In this document: positions 1 to 11,084 of the stretch, piece after piece
Numbering within the stretch: position 1 is the stretch's first letter
Layout: every line of letters begins with the position of its first letter
Assembly: GCA_030549495.1 (NCBI GenBank)
Contig: JAUIRK010001049.1
Span: 372,001 to 436,000, forward strand
Origin: Nectonema munidae
Taxonomy: Eukaryota; Nematomorpha; Nectonematoida; Nectonematidae
Direction of reading: 5' to 3'
Length of the DNA: 64,000 nucleotides
Notes under the pieces: generated by a model
The model's input: only the letters and a program-made list of their open reading frames with translations
What the model was told of the DNA's origin: nothing
Databases searched by the model: none
Position numbers and translations under genes: made by a program

Positions 1-1006
1 TTCAGTTTTTAGAGGCCATACTTTTCTTTTTGCAGCAATCAATACATTTGCCGTTTTTTAGCCTGTACCTGATATAACTTCTTAAATAATTTTCTGAACT
101 ATCAGAAAATACGCACAACCATTTTTCTTCTATGCCATTCTCTACGAGCAATCCTCTAGGAAAGTTCAATAATTCTATGTTTTTAAAAAATTTAGCCCAT
201 TTTTATTTAGATCTTGGTCCAGTGGTTCATCCCAATCTATCACCTTACCATCTTTTCTCCAAGTGTGTCTCATTAAGATTTTTGCTGTTATCATGTATGG
301 TGCTAACAATCCTATAGGATCAAAGATCCCATTAACCAGACTCAGAATCAATCTCCTTGAAAAATTAGAATTAGTAAATGCTTTTTCAAAAATTAAAATT
401 TAAAAGTATCATCACTTACATTCCAGCATATACCCAAAATTTTATTAGAATGATTTGCTTTAAACTCATGCGAAGCCTTACTACCCGAGAAAACCCAATT
501 TTTAATGAAGAAATTGCCTTTTGACAAAACATTTGAAATTTGATTAGTGACTTTTTCAAGATCTGCTTTGATCATGCAAGATTCTATTATGTCGTCAACG
601 TAAGACTGCTGAATGATGATATTTTCAATGTTCTTGTCATTTGACAGTTTAGCTGTTTTCCTCAGAGCAATTATGCTTATGGCAGCTGCTGGTGAATCTC
701 CAAAACAATTTACTACTACCATAAGCTCTCTTGGCTCAATGCTGAGAAAATTTCGCCATAAAAATCGGTGAGTGTGCCACTCTAGAGAGGTGGTCTTTAT
801 TGCATGGTACATTTTTTAATGTCTCCTGCAAAAGCGTATTTACCTTCTCTAAATCTCATCAAGACTTCTAAAAGATTGTTTATCATTTTTGGCCCTTTGT
901 ACCAATAATCGTTTAGTGAATGTCCTCTGTATTTAGCGGATGAATCAAATACTACACGCAAAGGAGTAGATTCGTTGTCTTGTTTGATTACTTCTCTCTG
1001 TGGTAT
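1..1006 (-). mobile_element. BEL/Pao retrotransposon, reverse transcriptase part of pol (partial)
   Basis: Read on the - strand, about 985 down to 390 encodes a BEL/Pao-type reverse transcriptase. It shows RVVFDSSAKYRG, then the palm motif DIKKMYH and the catalytic YVDD box (SYVDDIIES, near 640-590). Below 390 the frame goes on with a GIFDPIGLLAP-like motif that follows the RT in Pao-class pol proteins. The family copies RNA into DNA for retrotransposition. The element runs off the left edge, so RNase H, integrase and the 3' LTR are not visible. The reading frame is interrupted, so this looks like an old inactive copy. Confidence 0.88.
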
Positions 1007-1420
1007 TTAATAAACTGGGCCATTCCACTTCTTATCTTCATCATCGAGTTCTTTTATTACCTCTCTCTTCAACATGTCTTCAATTTCTTTAGTATAGGCT
1101 TCACAAACTTCTCTGCCTATTTTTTGCAATCTTTTCTCATTTCCTAATAATCTATGAAAGATATGATCCTTATTATTAGGCAACTCCGCAGGATCTCTTT
1201 TCCATGCATAGGTAACGGTCCACTGGTCATCGTGATGCGAGAAATTTTTTTCTATTATATACATTTCCTTTTTTTCGCGTAAAGTCATGTTTGTAAGACC
1301 TGGTGCACACTGTCCACATCTGCACCCTCCGCATTTAGGTGTACACTCTACTCCCATTGCTTCTGTGCTAAAGGAATCCTGAATCATGCTAATGCAAATA
1401 TGATGATTTTGAATGCGCAC
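1007..1420 (-). mobile_element. BEL/Pao pol, Cys-rich region and N-terminal RT
   Basis: A 137-residue open frame carries a Cys-rich cluster (CTPKCGGCRCGQCAPG) followed by a stretch ending in PAELPNN, RLLGNEKRLQKIG and IEDMLKREVIKEL. That order (C-x2-CxC-x2-C, then a proline-rich linker, then the start of the RT) is characteristic of Pao-class pol between protease and RT. It lies directly downstream, in element orientation, of the protease part at 1478-2419 and upstream of the YVDD-containing RT. A stop near 1007 separates it from the next part of the RT, which I read as decay. Confidence 0.85.
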
Positions 1421-1477
1421 ACACTTATTCTCATCCGTAATGCTCTTTCCCCAAATAACTTTTCCAAATGAACATTC

Positions 1478-2419
1478 TCACAAAGTTAACTGCCCACTCT
1501 GGCTCAGTGGCCATGGGTGTAGAGAAGAGTAGTCACTTCCTAATAATAACTCAACTTCTCCCGTGGGTCTTTTAACATCATTTGCTAGAAGATTAAATGG
1601 CTTAACTAAGCTGTCTAAATCTACCGTTTCTAGTTCCGCTGATATTTTCTCTACCCTGTAAGCACAGATAACTTTTAATTGATTATTTCTATCTACAAGT
1701 GGAACTTCATAAATCTTACCCTTCAACATTTTATTGTCGTTACCGACAGTGGTTATATTTAGGCTGTATTTTCGCAATGCTCTAAATTTCATTCTCTTTG
1801 CTGTAAGATTTAAAACTAAAGAAACAGTTGACCCGCTATCAAACATCAGATTAATGGTTTGATGTCTACCACCGTATAAGGCTGCACTTAATACCGGAAG
1901 AACAGTTTCAGTCACACTGCCTGAATCTTGCTTCGCAGCAGTATGCACAAATCCCTCGTTCATACAAATATGATGCATGGCAGGGTGGTGATTCTGAAAG
2001 CAATTCCTTATACTACAACGTCTCTTAAAGGAACAATTACTTATGTTATGGTTAGTTCTTAAACAGGACGAAGATAATTTAACTTTAAAAGCAAATTTTT
2101 TACGTACTTCTAGACTTGAATTTAGAAAGGATCTACAAAATCTAGTTTCATGAGTGTTAGAGTTATGCCATGCGCATTTCCTGCTTCTAAGTTGTTCCGC
2201 ATCTAAAATACTCCAGGGAGGATACTTTGGACCCTCTTTAGTCACCCCAGTAAAATTAATTGGGTTCTTAATCTTTTCTCTTGTACTTCCTTCGTACGCA
2301 TGCATGCATTCTTGCACCTTCAACTCATCCGTAAGAAAAATCATCATCTCTTCAAATTTATCCACACTCTTAGTGTTACAAAAATGTCTATACCAATTTA
2401 ATCTTATACTAGGTGGCAA
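1478..2419 (-). mobile_element. BEL/Pao gag C-terminus, zinc knuckles and retropepsin-like protease
   Basis: This 313-residue open frame begins in the C-terminal part of gag. It has Cys/His clusters (CAWHNSNTHETRFC, then CSFKRRCSIRNCFQNHHPAMHH), as expected for zinc knuckles that bind the element RNA. It continues into an aspartic protease with the active-site triad in FDSGSTVSLV and a downstream LLLGSDY motif matching the second conserved retropepsin segment. Protease follows gag in the same frame, as usual in BEL/Pao polyproteins. The upstream part of gag lies in other frames at 2420-3336. Confidence 0.85.
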
Positions 2420-3336
2420 CTTTTCTTCTACAATGGAAACCGTGTTGGAGTATTTAATTTCATATGCTAAATTAATAGACTCTAAATCAAAAATCGCTCT
2501 TTAAAGCATATTTACGAATTCACAAAAGCTATTATGATCACCTGGTTTTAATACTTGCTGACTTTTAATATCATTGACAATGCTAGAAACTACTAAATGG
2601 GGATTATCATATCTTGTATCTAAATTTAAAAACATTTCCTCCACGTCATCACTGTAACATCTGACCAAACTTAGGGAGACTCGCCTAGCAAAGTTTTTAG
2701 TATTAGCGGTGCCGTTCTTGCACCATACACTGGCAAATTGTGTCGAAAAAAGTCACTTTTAAAAGGTAAGTATTCCCTAATGTTACCTTCAAACTTTCTC
2801 ACCTTTGGCTATTCAAAACTTATCATGTTTTGAATTGGGTTAGAACGATTGCCTTTATGCTTCTCAAAAACTAATACGTAACAGTCTGCTAGCAACGCCA
2901 TTGAATCATTTTTTAAACTTTCGAACGTTTCGTCAAAAATAAGCTCATGAAAACTTATCATATCTTTTAAATCGCTATACATACCTTCCTCGCAGTTATT
3001 TGCAGTCTTAATAATTCCTGTTAAACATACTAATTTATCTTTACTTAATGAAAATTTTGAATTTAGTACTTTAATTGATTCCTTTAAATTGATAATATAA
3101 GAATCAAGGTTAGCTTTAGAGGTTGAATACCTTTCATACACTTCTGAAATTCATTCATCCTCCTCCCGACTACCGTTATACTCCCTGTGCCCTTCAACGA
3201 CTTCGTTGTAAAGAACCTCTAAATTCTCTTGCGCATGCCTCAATTCTTGTAAATCTTTTACAGCGATGCTCACCGTCTGGTCTATTTTTTTACAAAAACT
3301 AGTCATCTCTCGCTTAGCAATAACCCTCTTGTGCAT
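2420..3336 (-). pseudogene. BEL/Pao gag N-terminal region, broken
   Basis: On the - strand two open stretches (3336-3151 and 3141-2809) and a third up to about 2510 together look like the N-terminal, partly coiled-coil region of Pao gag. It starts at an ATG at 3336 with a Lys/Glu-rich helix, and past 2809 contains a GNIREYLPFKSDF segment like the conserved G-[DN]-x3-[WY]-x2-F-x3-F gag motif. The three parts are out of frame or separated by stops, so the copy cannot make an intact gag. No primer-binding site or LTR could be fixed upstream of 3336. Confidence 0.7.
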
Positions 3337-3340
3337 TGTG

Positions 3341-4780
3341 AGAAAGTAACTTACAGTAAATTAACACTTTAAAAAATACAATGTGTTGAAAAATAATGTA
3401 TATTGGTATAGATGGCAAGTTACTTCAAACTTCAGGAAAATCTCCAATACTCCCTCGGATACAAGATCTTCAACTTCTAGGAATCTTTTAAACTGAATTT
3501 GGAACCAGCTCCCTTTAGGATTTAGGAAACTTCTTGGATTGTTACGCGAATTGTAGCGTAGATAAGAATTTATTAAACAAAAAAGAAATATGCAGGAATC
3601 TTGGATGACGTTTCCAGGGCTCATCTAGCTCTTTGTCTAGCCTTACTTTAGAAACATTGCACGTCCTTTTTCATTTTAAGTTCGTCTTATTTATTTTGAT
3701 TTATTTTTGAATTTTTTCTATACATTTTTAAAACTAGCCTAAAAGAGTCGATCATCCTTGGTGATAATGGGAATAATAGCATCATCGACATGATAAGAAA
3801 GTATATAAAGATTGCCACAAGCTGAGTGTACTCTTCATCTAACAAGACACAGAGTGATTATTATCTTTTCACTAATTCTAATATATTAGGTAGAGTGTCT
3901 ATAAGTGTGTTCAATGTTCATAGAATTATTCTCCTTAGGAAAAGTTTATTTTGATTTCTAGAAATCATGAAAAGTGTTTCAAGAGGTGAGGAAGAAGAAT
4001 CAAGATGGAAGAAATAAAAATGAGTGAGCAATGCAGCCAACCGTATATGGATAAATATCTCGACGCGAAAAATGCAAAGAATGCGTAAAGTGCGTCAAAA
4101 CGTTGACAAAAATATTTAAAAAATTCTTTAAACTCTCAATTCAACTCATTCGTAGAACGCTTCAAGTTGTCGTCTATGTTTTTTATATCGGTATTAGACC
4201 TTTGGGCAGTTTTTTATCAGTTATTTTTCTTTTGGCATTTAATCTGCACACCATATGCAGTAGAAGAACTGAGATAAATCAGATATGCAAAAGTCCATCT
4301 ACAAAGAATGGAACTCTTCGGAATTAAAAGAATGCCTTCAATTATTTATTATCCTGATTAATCCTCTGTTAGATCTCATAGAATTAAAAAATTATATTTT
4401 CCAAAGTTACTCTGATGATCTCATTACACTAAAAAACAAAAAATTTGAGGCAAGCATGAAAAATAGTGAAAATAATCAAATTTGATACACTGATTTCATT
4501 TATGATACTTATTTTGACGGTACTCATCAGAATTCAGAGATAGAGGTCTGAACGTACATTAAAGTTTTATATACAATTTTTAGCCTTTATTTGCTACAGT
4601 ATATTATATTTATTTTAAATCCAATCAAAATAAACTTACAAAACTCCTGAGTATGTTGAAAAAACTATTTTAATTATGTTATATTATTTTGAATTTGTTT
4701 ATAATTTTTTGTGTTGAATATTGATTTTTAATTGTTTTTTATAGTTGAAAAGTCTTTCAAAATTAAAGTCTATTTATTTC
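3341..4780. other. Spacer without recognised gene
   Basis: AT-rich stretch between the BEL/Pao copy and the Cys-x2-Cys repeated gene. The short open frames here (for example - strand 3624-3361 and + strand 4103-4327) match no family I recognise. It may contain the 5' LTR and leader of the - strand BEL/Pao element, but with only one LTR expected in the window the boundary cannot be defined. A good TATA box is present near 3802. Confidence 0.4.
3802..3810 (+). promoter_or_regulatory. TATA-box-like element
   Basis: TATATAAAG at this position on the + strand is a near-perfect TATA box. The next clear coding remnant on that strand starts at 4782. It could be a core promoter for that repeated gene, part of an LTR, or a chance match in AT-rich DNA. 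Confidence 0.22.
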
Positions 4781-4781
4781 A

Positions 4782-6430
4782 ATGATTTCATCTAATTCAA
4801 ATCACAGAAAGTGTATCAATGATGTAAACTCCTTTTGTTACATTTGTGGCGAGTTCACAAAAGTTTCACAACGCCGTTCTATTACGGCATTACTAAAAGC
4901 AGCATACTATAGTTATTTTGATTGCAAAATTGGTGATCAAGATAAATCGTGGGCTCCACATATTTCATGCAAGTCTTGTAGGAAATCTTCATTCAAGTTC
5001 GCTGTACCAATGATATGGAGGGTTCCGACGACTGCTATTTTTGTTTGACCAAAATATAGGGTTTCAAACATGCCTCCAGGAGGAAAATTGATTATCCAGA
5101 TATTCCATCGGCCATTAGGCCTGTCAATCATTCTAAGGATTATCCTGTACCTTGTCCACCAGAAAAGAAAAATGATTTTTTATTGGAGGAGGAAATTACA
5201 TCTGAAGATTCAACTTCTCGAAGATCAAATAAATCCCCTTGTTTATGGGAATCTGATTCTCAACCTAAGCCTTTTACGCAGGTGGAAGTAAATGATTTGA
5301 TTCGAGATCTTTACCTCACAAAAGATCTCTTGGAGTTATTGGTTTCAAGGCTCAAACAGAATAATTTAGTAGAGAAAGAAGTTCTCATCACGAAATATAG
5401 AAGCAGAAATTTTGAAATTGCATCTTTTTTTGAAAGCGAAAACCGTTTATGTTATTGTAAAAATGTTCCTGGCTTGTTTGATTGTTTGGGTTTCCAGCAT
5501 GAGTCGTCTGAATGGAGGCTTTTTATCGACTCATCCAAAAGAAGCCTGAAGGCTGTATTACTTCATAACGGTAATAAATATCCTAGTGTCGCACTTGCTT
5601 ACTCAACTCACTTGAAAGAATCTTATGGCAACATGGAGCTTTTACTTGAAGCAGTTAAATATTCTCAACATCAGTGGAGCTTATGCGGTGATTTTAAAGT
5701 TATAGGCTTTTTAATGGGAATGCAGGCAGGCTTCACCAAATATTGTTGCTTTCTCTGTCATTGGGACAGCAGGGTGGTTTCTGAACACTACAGAAAGAAG
5801 GACTGGGGCGAAAGAACTTCATTTCAACCAGGAAACTACAGTATAAAAGAGGTTCCACTTGTTAATATGAACAAAGTTCTTTTACCTCCCCTACATATTA
5901 AGTTGGGGCTGATGAAAAACTTCGTTAAAGCACTTCACAAGCCTAGCCCAGCTTTTGATCACTTGGCAAAACTTTTTCCAAAATTAAGCTCAGCAAAGCT
6001 GAAAGAAGGAATATTCGTAGGGCCACAGATTTGAGAAGTTATTAAGGATGGATGTTTTGAAGGGCTCCTGGAATACAAAGAATTAAGGGCTTGGAAGGCA
6101 TTTAAATCAGTCTGCAGTGGTTTTTTGGGAAACACGCGTTCTCCAAATGACAAAAATCTCATTGATGAGTTACTTGCCTCCTATGAGGACATGAAATGTC
6201 GAATGCCGCTAAAAATACATTTTCTTCACTCCCATCTTGACTTTTTTCCTCCAAACTTGGGTGCTGTCAGTGACGAGCATGGTGAAAGATTTCACCAAGA
6301 TATAAGCATAATGGAGTCAAGCTACAAAGGAAGGTGGAATCCAAGTATGATGGGGGATTACTGTTGGATGTTATATCGCGATAACCCTGATAAAAGTTTC
6401 AAGAAGTCGTCAAAGAGGAAATATTTTTAA
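4782..6430 (+). pseudogene. Broken copy of an uncharacterised repeated protein with a C-x2-C motif, possibly RNase H-fold transposase
   Basis: One coding sequence is visible here but is broken at least three times. An N-terminal piece (4782 to about 5028) has a Cys cluster (CYICGEF, then CKSCRK). A frameshift near 5028 moves the frame to one that reads DDCYFCLTKI then a TAG near 5056. The main open stretch, 5183-6034, has FIDSSKRSLKAVLLHNG, CGDFKVIGFLMG and CCFLCHWDSR. A TGA at 6032 interrupts it, and the frame resumes to 6430 with DEHGERFHQD. I recall many copies of such proteins, annotated only as uncharacterised, in arthropod and cnidarian genomes. Spaced acidic residues (FIDSS, CGDF, DEHGERF) plus a C-x2-C knuckle resemble the layout of Tnp2/KDZ-type DDE transposases, but this is inference. 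No terminal repeats were found. Confidence 0.6.
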
Positions 6431-6633
6431 TCATTTTTTAGTTTTTGTCAAAAAATAATAAATTTTCTCTTATCTTTCAAAGCGATTCCTTTATACAATT
6501 TAATTGATAATAGCACAAAAACTAGATGAGATAGAGAAAAACGGTTAAAAGATTTGAACTTTTCATGGTCGAAATAATATAAAAAGTATAAAATGATGCT
6601 TGCCTCAGAAAAAAAATATTTTTTTGTAGATTA

Positions 6634-6864
6634 GTGATTAGCATTCGCGGTAATAACCCAACTCAAAACCTAATTAAACTTGATTTCAAACTACATGTTG
6701 CCAAAAACTTCTCTGAGAATCTCAATCTCATTTTTAATTTGAAAAAATGCACGCTTATTAACTTTTCTAGGAAAAAATACGTTTGTCCTACTCTAAATTT
6801 TTGCAAAACAGACTTTCCTCCTTTACCAGTTGTAAAATACCTAGGTGATTATTTTACCCCAACC
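6634..6864 (+). mobile_element. Non-LTR retrotransposon, RT thumb fragment
   Basis: An open stretch of 77 codons ends exactly where the hAT-like element begins. It carries NLIFNLKKCTLINFSRKK followed by VVKYLGDYFTP, which matches the thumb region of jockey/CR1/I-type reverse transcriptases (LxLNxxKT..FS, then KYLG). Immediately after the insertion, at 8893, the same frame continues for eight codons before a stop. The upstream palm part is absent, so this is a 5'-truncated remnant. Confidence 0.72.
6857..6864 (+). repeat. Left target-site duplication of the hAT-like element
   Basis: CCCCAACC, identical to 8885-8892 on the other side of the 2020-bp element. Confidence 0.82.
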
Positions 6865-7330
6865 CAGTGGCGTAGCCAGACCGAAGTACATGGGGGAAGA
6901 GGGGCACAAAAAATAGGCTTATATTGAAAAATCTGAATCACCCTGATTAAGTTTTTAACTCTATCAGTGACAGCCCTCGACTAAAATTTCTCTTGTACCA
7001 AATTGACTACATCTTTTGCTACCATACTTCGTGACATTTCCTAAAATTGATAGCTGCATCTTTTGATTCCATTTTCATGGCAGTTGAATGACCTTTTCAT
7101 GTCTAAATCTGTCAATCAAAAGTTAAACTTTTTCAGCAAAATTCTGACAGTACCTCTAGTTAAGCGTATAACCTTGGTTTATATTATATACTCGTTTGAA
7201 AATTTATAAATATATACAGTTTTGAACACATAACACTTTATATTTTAAATTTTTTCAAAATCATGGTAACTTTTTGGAAAATGTCAATCAAAATTTTGAT
7301 TGATGAGAAATATATCTAATAAAATATACT

Positions 7331-8000
7331 TTCAAATTTTACATGAAATATATTTTTTTATATCAAATAGGGCATGCTGATTTCATTTTTGGAATTTAGA
7401 AATTGAAAATATTTATAAGTGTGTAACAATCTTGCGGTTTACTTCTAAAATCTGTCTTCAAGAACATTCATTCAAATTTTACATGAAATACAGACATTTT
7501 CATATCAAATTAACAATGCCAATTTCATTTATAGATTGTTTTTGCATTTGAATTTCAAAATACTTATAAGTGTGAAACAAACTTGCGGTTTACTTCTAAA
7601 ATCTGTCTTCGAGAACATTCATTCAAATTTTACATGAAATACAGACATTTTCATATCAAATTAACAATGCCAATTTCATTTATAGATTGTTTTTGCATTT
7701 GAATTTCAAAATACTTATAAGTGTGAAACAAACTTGCGGTTTACTTCTAAAATCTGTCTTCGAGAACATTCATTCAAATTTTACATGAAATACAGACATT
7801 TTCATATCAAATTAACAATGCCAATTTTATTTATAGATTATTTTGCCATTTGGATTTCAAAATACTTATAAGTGTGAAACAAACTTGCGGTTTACTTCTT
7901 AAATCTGTCTTCGAGAACATTCATTCAAATTTTACATGAAATACAGACATTTTTATAACAAATCAACAATGCCGATTCCAATTATAGATTGAAAACAATT
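7331..8000. repeat. Tandem array, 151-bp unit, about 4.4 copies
   Basis: The landmark CTTGCGGTTTACTTCT recurs at 7431, 7582, 7733 and 7884, exactly 151 bp apart each time. The inner copies are almost identical; the first half-copy (7331-7430) and the last (from about 7960) are diverged. The array lies inside the hAT-like element. Confidence 0.93.
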
Positions 8001-8083
8001 GAATTCTGCGACAATTTTCAGCAACATTTCATAAGGTCATCAAGATTAATGTTCCTTAAAAGTAAGGGGAGCCAACGATATAT

Positions 8084-8475
8084 TTAAAAAGAATAAATAT
8101 TTTTTGATTTGAACATTTTTCGATTCTAATTATTCGACAAATATAATATTTAAAATCGTGCAAATTGCAAAGTATAGTTAATAACTTTTGTAACATCGTA
8201 TGAGGTAGAAAAATATGAACAGAAAGTTTGATATTTTTGATTTTTTAAAGAATATTTTTCGATTCTTTGATTACAGAATTTTATTTTGATTATTTGACAA
8301 ATATAATATTTAAAATCATGCAAATTGCAAAGTATAGGTAATAACTTTTGTAACATCGTATGAGGAAGCAAAATATGAACAGAAAGTTTGATATTTTTGG
8401 ATTTTTTAAAGAATATTCTTTGATTCCCAATTTTATTTTGATTATTTGATAAAAAATATTATTTAATATCGTGAA
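8084..8475. repeat. Tandem repeat, about 160-bp unit, 2.4 copies
   Basis: GCAAATTGCAAAGTATAG and its surroundings occur at about 8159 and 8319, 160 bp apart. A shorter third copy starts near 8395 with GATATTTTTGGATTTTTTAA. It sits directly after the 151-bp array within the same element. Confidence 0.85.
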
Positions 8476-8552
8476 AAAATTAATAACTTATCTAACATCC
8501 TCTCCCCGAATAAGGTATATCAAATCTTACATCTAGCAAAATATGAACTGAT

Positions 8553-8855
8553 AGTTTGGAGATGAATTATCGCGGTATGCAGGTTGGAGATGAACCATCG
8601 TAGTATACAGGTATAATGTATATAGGTAATAACTTATGTAGCATCGTCTCCCCGAATGAGGTATATCAAATCTTACATCTAGCAGAATGTGAACAGAAAG
8701 TTGAACATTGTCTCCCTAGTTATTTGTACATGGAATAGAAACCATCGTAGTATACAGGTTGAAGATGAAACATCGTAGTATACAGGTTGCAGATGAATCA
8801 TCGTAGTATACAGGTTAGAGATGAATCATCGTAGTATACAGGTTGGAGATGAATC
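8553..8855. repeat. 28-bp minisatellite near the right end of the hAT-like element
   Basis: The unit GATGAATCATCGTAGTATAC plus AGGTTGGA repeats every 28 bp at about 8739-8850 in four near-identical copies. Two more diverged copies lie at 8553-8620, separated by a partly duplicated block that contains TATATCAAATCTTACATCT twice (about 8515 and 8659). Confidence 0.88.
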
Positions 8856-8884
8856 CCCTCAGGCCCCAGTTTATCTACGCCTTG

Positions 8885-8892
8885 CCCCAACC
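8885..8892 (+). repeat. Right target-site duplication of the hAT-like element
   Basis: CCCCAACC, identical to 6857-6864. The host RT frame resumes at 8893. Confidence 0.82.
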
Positions 8893-9409
8893 CTAAATCG
8901 GAAATATAATTACATTTAGAGAAGAGTTTTCATAAAAATGAAAAAAATTTCTTGCTTTTTTAAAGCTTAAAATGATCCTTATTATTAATATAAACTAATA
9001 TAAAAAATTTTTTATTTTTTTTTTTTTTACCAAATTTTTTATTTTTTTTTTATTTTAAAAAAAAAATTTAAAAAACCTGTGGGGAATTCCTTCGCAACAA
9101 TCCCGAAATGCAACATGTGTTCATCTTTTATAAAACTCTTCTTTTTAACGCCATTCTTCCCTCTTTGTTGTATGATGTGTGATAATGGGGTCAATTCTTT
9201 AAGTACAAAAGTCACATAAAAAATTTCAATGTCCTTTACTTCACCATCCTAAGAAAAGCTTTAAAGTGTTCGATCTTTACTCCGAAAGACTTAATATTTA
9301 TTGCTTCCCTCGCTTCTCCATCAAACCTGTACATAGAAAAACTTATGCTCGAAGGGTGTGGCCTACTTTTTGCCCTGAAGTATCTAAAATCAATCAGGTA
9401 CACTCTCAC

Positions 9410-10050
9410 TCGGTTCACTGTAATTTCATCGTGGTAATTTCATCGCATAGTAAATTCATCGTGATTCAATACATCGTCGGTATTTATATCGTACAGTAAT
9501 TACATCGTCATACTAATATGCTTGACGCTCAATGTTTTTTGTAAATATCACTTTATAATTTTTTTAAGTTTATTACGAACTTTTGTAAATGTTCTTAAAA
9601 CATAAAAAACTAATACTTAAATATAAGATTTTCATATAATCAGGCTATAATGACAAAAACTCTTTCTGACTTAAATAGCCTGAAATATATTTAAATTTCT
9701 TAATATTTAAGGAAAGTTAAAAAAAAAGTATCTAATTTAATTAAAAAAAATAATATATATATTTTTTTTAGTTTCATAAAAATCCCCTTAACATATTTTA
9801 ACCGTCGACTTTTCAGTCATTATTTGGTATGTTATATCTAAAAATAATTATTTGTTTTTTTTAATAAAAACTTTATTTTTAAGAAAAAAATACCAATTTA
9901 TATTAAGCTGATGAGAACAGATACTACACTTTTAATCTTAGCTTTTAAAAAGATTATTGAGATAACTAATTTATTACAAATTGGAAAAATAGAAACAATT
10001 AAAAAAAAGTTATGAGCAATACCTCTAAGGTACACAATGAAATTACCGGA
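9410..10050. repeat. Candidate insertion with subterminal ATTTCATCG repeats
   Basis: From about 9418 to 9505 the motif TAATTTCATCG and variants recur every 15-16 bp. An inverted version (CAATGAAATTACCGG) lies at about 10033-10048. The inverted arrangement suggests a fold-back or MITE-like element inserted in the non-LTR copy. Ends and target duplication were not resolved. Confidence 0.35.
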
Positions 10051-10090
10051 TACTCATTCACTCACTTCTCCTTAATCTTTATATTTATTG

Positions 10091-10106
10091 ACTCTCTCTC
10101 TCTCTT
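10091..10106. repeat. (TC)n microsatellite
   Basis: An uninterrupted run of CT dinucleotides. Confidence 0.9.
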
Positions 10107-11084
10107 ATTCATAAGTCATCTAATTCATCCCTAATTATATCTATTTTATCTCTCTACTTGTCCCTAAGTAATTTTTTCACCCTTAGACTAGTTTAGTGTC
10201 CCAGCCATCAGGGTTTACAAGGCAATGAGCTTGTGGACAGAATGGCAAAATGGCACTTCACCTCCCAATCCAATTCTATTTTTCACCTATTACAACCTTT
10301 AAAAACATTTTAAAACAAAAAAATTTACGTTTATTGAAAAAAGATTGAGATAAAATTAAGTATAGTAATAAGTTTTACATTCCTTGCATAAAAAAGCTTG
10401 AAATATCTCTTGGAAATATGGACCTCATGTTTCTACCAACCTAAATTTTAAAATGGTTATTTTGCAATTTTAATTGCAAACTTTTCTTAAAACTATTAAA
10501 AAGGATAACAACAATTTATGTCGCTTTGGCTGCAAAAAATAGAAAGACCTGACCACTTGCTGTTTGTTTGCAGTGCTACCTCCTTACTCAGAGACCTTTT
10601 CTTAAAAAAAAATATCCTCAACCATGGAATCTTAATCAATCCAGTCTCTGAAATTTTTCTAAAACCGCAACTTATTAAAAACCTTCTCCATTTAATAAAG
10701 TCTATTGAACTTCTTTTAATTAACAACCCCCTAATCTTGCATGACTATTCGACGTTTTTGTTTTTTTTACTTTAGTCTTTCATCCTTTTCTTTTGTCCTT
10801 TGTGCTTATTTCCAAACTAACTATCATATTATTTACTATCTTCACCTCTCCTTTCACAACCTTTCCCCTAACTCACGTCATTGTGACAATCATTACTTGT
10901 GCATAATTGTTACCTACCCAAACATTTAAAGCATCATGCCAGTTCTCGGATCTTTTGACCTATGAACTGGGTCATTTGAATTATTTAAAATTTTTGGGAG
11001 CCATTTTTTCGATTTTTAAAAATGCCTGATTCTTTTATTTTTTGTTATTTTTTACTTAAATCCTTTTCAAATCTTATTTATAAG

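Larger units (their letters stand above)
6865..8884. mobile_element. hAT-like non-autonomous DNA transposon with exact 8-bp target duplication
   Basis: The left end reads CAGTGGCGTAGCCAG and the right end, reverse-complemented, reads CAAGGCGTAGA. The two share a short terminal inverted repeat around GGCGTAG. The flanks are an exact 8-bp direct repeat, CCCCAACC, at 6857-6864 and 8885-8892. Eight-base duplications and CA..G ends are the signature of hAT elements. The 2020-bp interior has no transposase but is built of three tandem repeat blocks (151-bp, about 160-bp and 28-bp units). Removing the element rejoins a non-LTR RT reading frame, which confirms it as an insertion. Confidence 0.82.
8893..10775 (+). 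mobile_element. Non-LTR retrotransposon, 3' part with RNase H and C-terminal Cys motif (decayed)
   Basis: This continues the RT remnant at 6634-6864. After a poly(T)-rich stretch (about 9005-9065), 9124-9180 reads FYKTLLFNAILPSLLYDV, like the segment after the RT thumb in jockey/I-type elements. From about 10205 the + strand reads HQGLQGNELVDRMAKWH, the C-terminal motif of an RNase H domain (HxG..GNE.AD..AK). At 10518-10775 RPDHLLFVCSATSLLRDLFL matches the EtxeHlLf-C segment found near the end of such ORFs. The parts are in different frames with stops between, so the copy is dead. The 9410-10050 interval may be a further insertion. Confidence 0.6.

Noticed and set aside
59-317. + strand ORF at the left edge
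   Set aside because: Antisense shadow of the BEL/Pao pol reading frame.
7331-8860. CRISPR array
   Set aside because: Units are contiguous tandem copies with no unique spacers, in animal DNA inside a transposon.
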